Assembly: GCA_020161355.1 (NCBI GenBank)
Contig: JAIUOF010000009.1
Span: forward strand, 150,008-214,007
DNA: 64,000 bases
Origin: Bacteroidota bacterium
GTDB lineage: Bacteria > Bacteroidota > Bacteroidia > Cytophagales > Spirosomataceae
Reading direction: 5' to 3'
Made by a program: the position numbers and the translations under genes. This document shows positions 62,818 through 64,000 of the stretch, in pieces (the stretch's first letter is position 1; every line of letters begins with the position of its first letter). The notes below the pieces were generated by a model. That model made no database searches and was not told where the DNA came from. It saw only the letters and a program-made list of their open reading frames with translations.

Positions 62818-63021
62818 ATGCTACTTAAATTGAATTCCACCATTTCAACAATAAACCACAATTTACTTTTCGCCCTAAAAAAGAGGAATAATTTAGGAGG
62901 CAGTGACATTGATGCCAACCATACAGCGGTGTTTTCAGTTGAAGATGCTTGCTCTGACTTTGAAGCATCTGGTCTAGAATCTAACCAAATAAGGTTTAAT
63001 AATCAAAACAAGAGCGGGTAA
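62818..63021 (+). CDS. doubtful small ORF
   Basis: 67 codons starting at ATG 62818, ending TAA. No signal peptide, no membrane segment, no recognised family; composition is rich in Asn and Ser. There is no clear ribosome site or -7 box close before it. It may be random. It is recorded because it fills a stretch that otherwise holds no gene. Confidence 0.2.
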   Translation: MLLKLNSTISTINHNLLFALKKRNNLGGSDIDANHTAVFSVEDACSDFEASGLESNQIRFNNQNKSG

Positions 63022-63066
63022 TGTAAAATTGAGTAAGATTAATCTTCGCTTTAAATACTTTTAGAA

Positions 63067-63462
63067 ATGGGAATGATTTTGATTAAAAAAATATTGAAAA
63101 AAGTAACGATAATACTTCCTCTTTTTTTTATCTGGTACGGTCTCAGATGGTACTTTGTAATTCCAAGAGTAAAATATTTAGGTAATTTCGAAGTAAACCA
63201 TAACCTTATTATTAAACTTTATAAAAAAATAAATTATGATTCTGTTTTGTACTTTTATGATTATAGTATTTTGAAAAATGGTAAAGAATCAATTAGAAAA
63301 GAATTTTATTTTAATCATGATAATATGGTTATGGGCGATTTCATTTTTAAAATGTTTAATGGTAAAACCTTCATTATGATTTACTATGAAAAAGAAGTAA
63401 AGAATGATACTTTATTAATAATTGATGATAAAGGAAATGAAATTCATGATTTTAATTATTAG
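63067..63462 (+). CDS. small membrane-anchored protein of unknown function
   Basis: 131 aa, ATG at 63067. One N-terminal membrane anchor (ILKKVTIILPLFFIWYGL, about 9-27), then a region rich in Lys, Asn and Tyr with likely beta strands. No family recognised. The coding sequence is unusually AT-rich (well over 70%) compared with the rest of the window, which together with its place between the tRNA-derived repeats and an rRNA operon suggests foreign origin or an orphan gene. No partner gene. Real expression is likely but not certain. Confidence 0.55.
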   Translation: MGMILIKKILKKVTIILPLFFIWYGLRWYFVIPRVKYLGNFEVNHNLIIKLYKKINYDSVLYFYDYSILKNGKESIRKEFYFNHDNMVMGDFIFKMFNGKTFIMIYYEKEVKNDTLLIIDDKGNEIHDFNY

Positions 63463-63588
63463 TAATTTCATTAAAAAATATCTAACAAAAAGATTTATTA
63501 TTTACAAAAATTTCTATTTTCTAATAATCTATTAAAATGACCTCTCTACCGCACGATTATATCGTCTTTCTTCTATAACGATGTAAAA

Positions 63589-63620
63589 CAAAAAAGCCCC
63601 AGTGATTACTCACTGAGGCC
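63589..63620 (-). terminator. terminator of the rRNA operon
   Basis: Stem around GCCCCAGTGA / TCACTGAGGC with a 4 nt loop, then a U-tract on the minus strand, just after 5S. Confidence 0.85.
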
Positions 63621-63632
63621 TTAGTAATTAAC

Positions 63633-63739
63633 TGGCATCTACCTACTCTCCCGGGTTTGATCCAAGTACCATCGGCGGTGCGGGGCTTAACTGCTCTGTT
63701 CGAAATGGGAAGAGGTGTTCACCCGCCCTATTGACACCA
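63633..63739 (-). rRNA. rrf: 5S ribosomal RNA
   Basis: Minus strand contains the conserved 5S core CCCATTTCGAACAGAGCAG, then TTAAGCCCCGCACCGCCGATGGTACTT (read across positions) and GGGAGAGTAGG. The terminal helix I pairs TGGTGTC with GATGCCA. End coordinates are set by that helix and may be off by a few bases. Confidence 0.93.
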
Positions 63740-63893
63740 TGAAGGTCTTTATGGCTTACGGCTTTCAGCTCTATGCTGTCGGCTTTGGCGTTTGTTTTCT
63801 TTTTGACATCTGTTTTACTCGCTACTCGCAACTCATAAAACATTGTGATAAGGAAAGACTGTGAAGAATAAGTTTTTCTTAAAAAATATAAAG
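63740..63893 (-). other. 23S-5S internal transcribed spacer
   Basis: Spacer of about 150 bp between 23S and 5S on the minus strand. No tRNA gene is readable inside it. Confidence 0.7.
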
Positions 63894-64000
63894 AGCTCAG
63901 TCGGTTCATTAGTACTACTCGGCTGCATACGTTACCGCACTTTCACCTGTAGCCTATCTACGTCGTAATCTCCAACGTTCCTCTAGGGAAGTCTCATCTT
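63894..64000 (-). rRNA. rrl: 23S ribosomal RNA, 3' end (partial)
   Basis: Minus strand shows GATGAGACTTCCC, GATAGGCTACAGGTG and GGTAACGTATGCAGCCGAG followed by TACTAATGAACCGACTGAGC, which is the conserved 3' end of 23S. The gene continues beyond the right edge. The mature 3' end is estimated. Confidence 0.93.

Noticed and set aside
62100..63690. 10-mer GGCGGTGCGG shared by the insertion in the tRNA-like copies and the 5S gene
   Set aside because: Too short and GC-rich by structure in both; no longer similarity extends from it, so common origin is not supported.
63643..63909. 88-codon minus-strand frame
   Set aside because: It lies over 5S rRNA and the spacer.

Overview
The window looks like a chromosomal segment of a Bacteroidota bacterium, most likely a cytophagale. 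The supports are an AT-rich genome (roughly 38% G+C by eye), repeated TAnnTTTG -7 promoter boxes, an E1 alpha-beta fused 2-oxoacid dehydrogenase, a TPR-type histidine kinase paired with a LuxR-type regulator, and secreted proteins with a shared cytophagale-type C-terminal module. No insertion sequence, prophage or CRISPR array was seen. Placement below phylum level is inference.

Left part (0-13 kb): a two-component system, an APC permease, a PAP2 phosphatase, a lipoprotein with two BACON-like repeats and a beta-helix, argC-argD, lgt, a GT2 glycosyltransferase and a GlmM-type phosphohexomutase. From 12 to 15 kb lies a transglutaminase / Anbu proteasome-like peptidase / alpha-E cluster that lacks the ATP-grasp partner usually found with it. 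From 15 to 23 kb are class II aldolase, an AlkD-like glycosylase, an FMN reductase, a DUF1080 protein, prmC, a MoxR ATPase, an HTH-Fic protein and hemB.

Middle (23-33 kb): atpA and atpG are separated by an overlapping DUF4160-DUF2442 gene pair. Then come ispE, a monocistronic rpsJ (S10) with a textbook Bacteroidetes promoter, upp, an MFS transporter, an alkylglycerol-monooxygenase-like hydroxylase, and a DUF6922 / AbiEii-type nucleotidyltransferase / GNAT operon.

From 33 to 49 kb: secreted proteins (prolyl oligopeptidase, a four-repeat protein of unknown function, a 1370-residue subtilase with seven Ig-like repeats), a LacI regulator, a sugar-phosphate isomerase-like protein, a HAD-CAT gene pair and an ATP-grasp / Gre-like pair. 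From 49 to 62 kb: DUF1573, fused E1, an M20 dipeptidase-murQ-VWA operon, a sugar-catabolic group (ThuA-oxidoreductase, SDR, GH30) and a FAH-SDR pair suggestive of non-phosphorylating deoxy-sugar breakdown.

The right end is RNA-rich. A tRNA-His(GTG) gene is followed by three decaying tandem copies of its 3' half plus terminator, then a ~110 bp island of about 67% G+C with strong secondary-structure potential, a very AT-rich orphan ORF, and the 5S and 3' end of 23S of an rRNA operon on the minus strand whose 16S lies beyond the window. This right end, the atp-operon insertion and the unknown repeat protein are the least explained parts.
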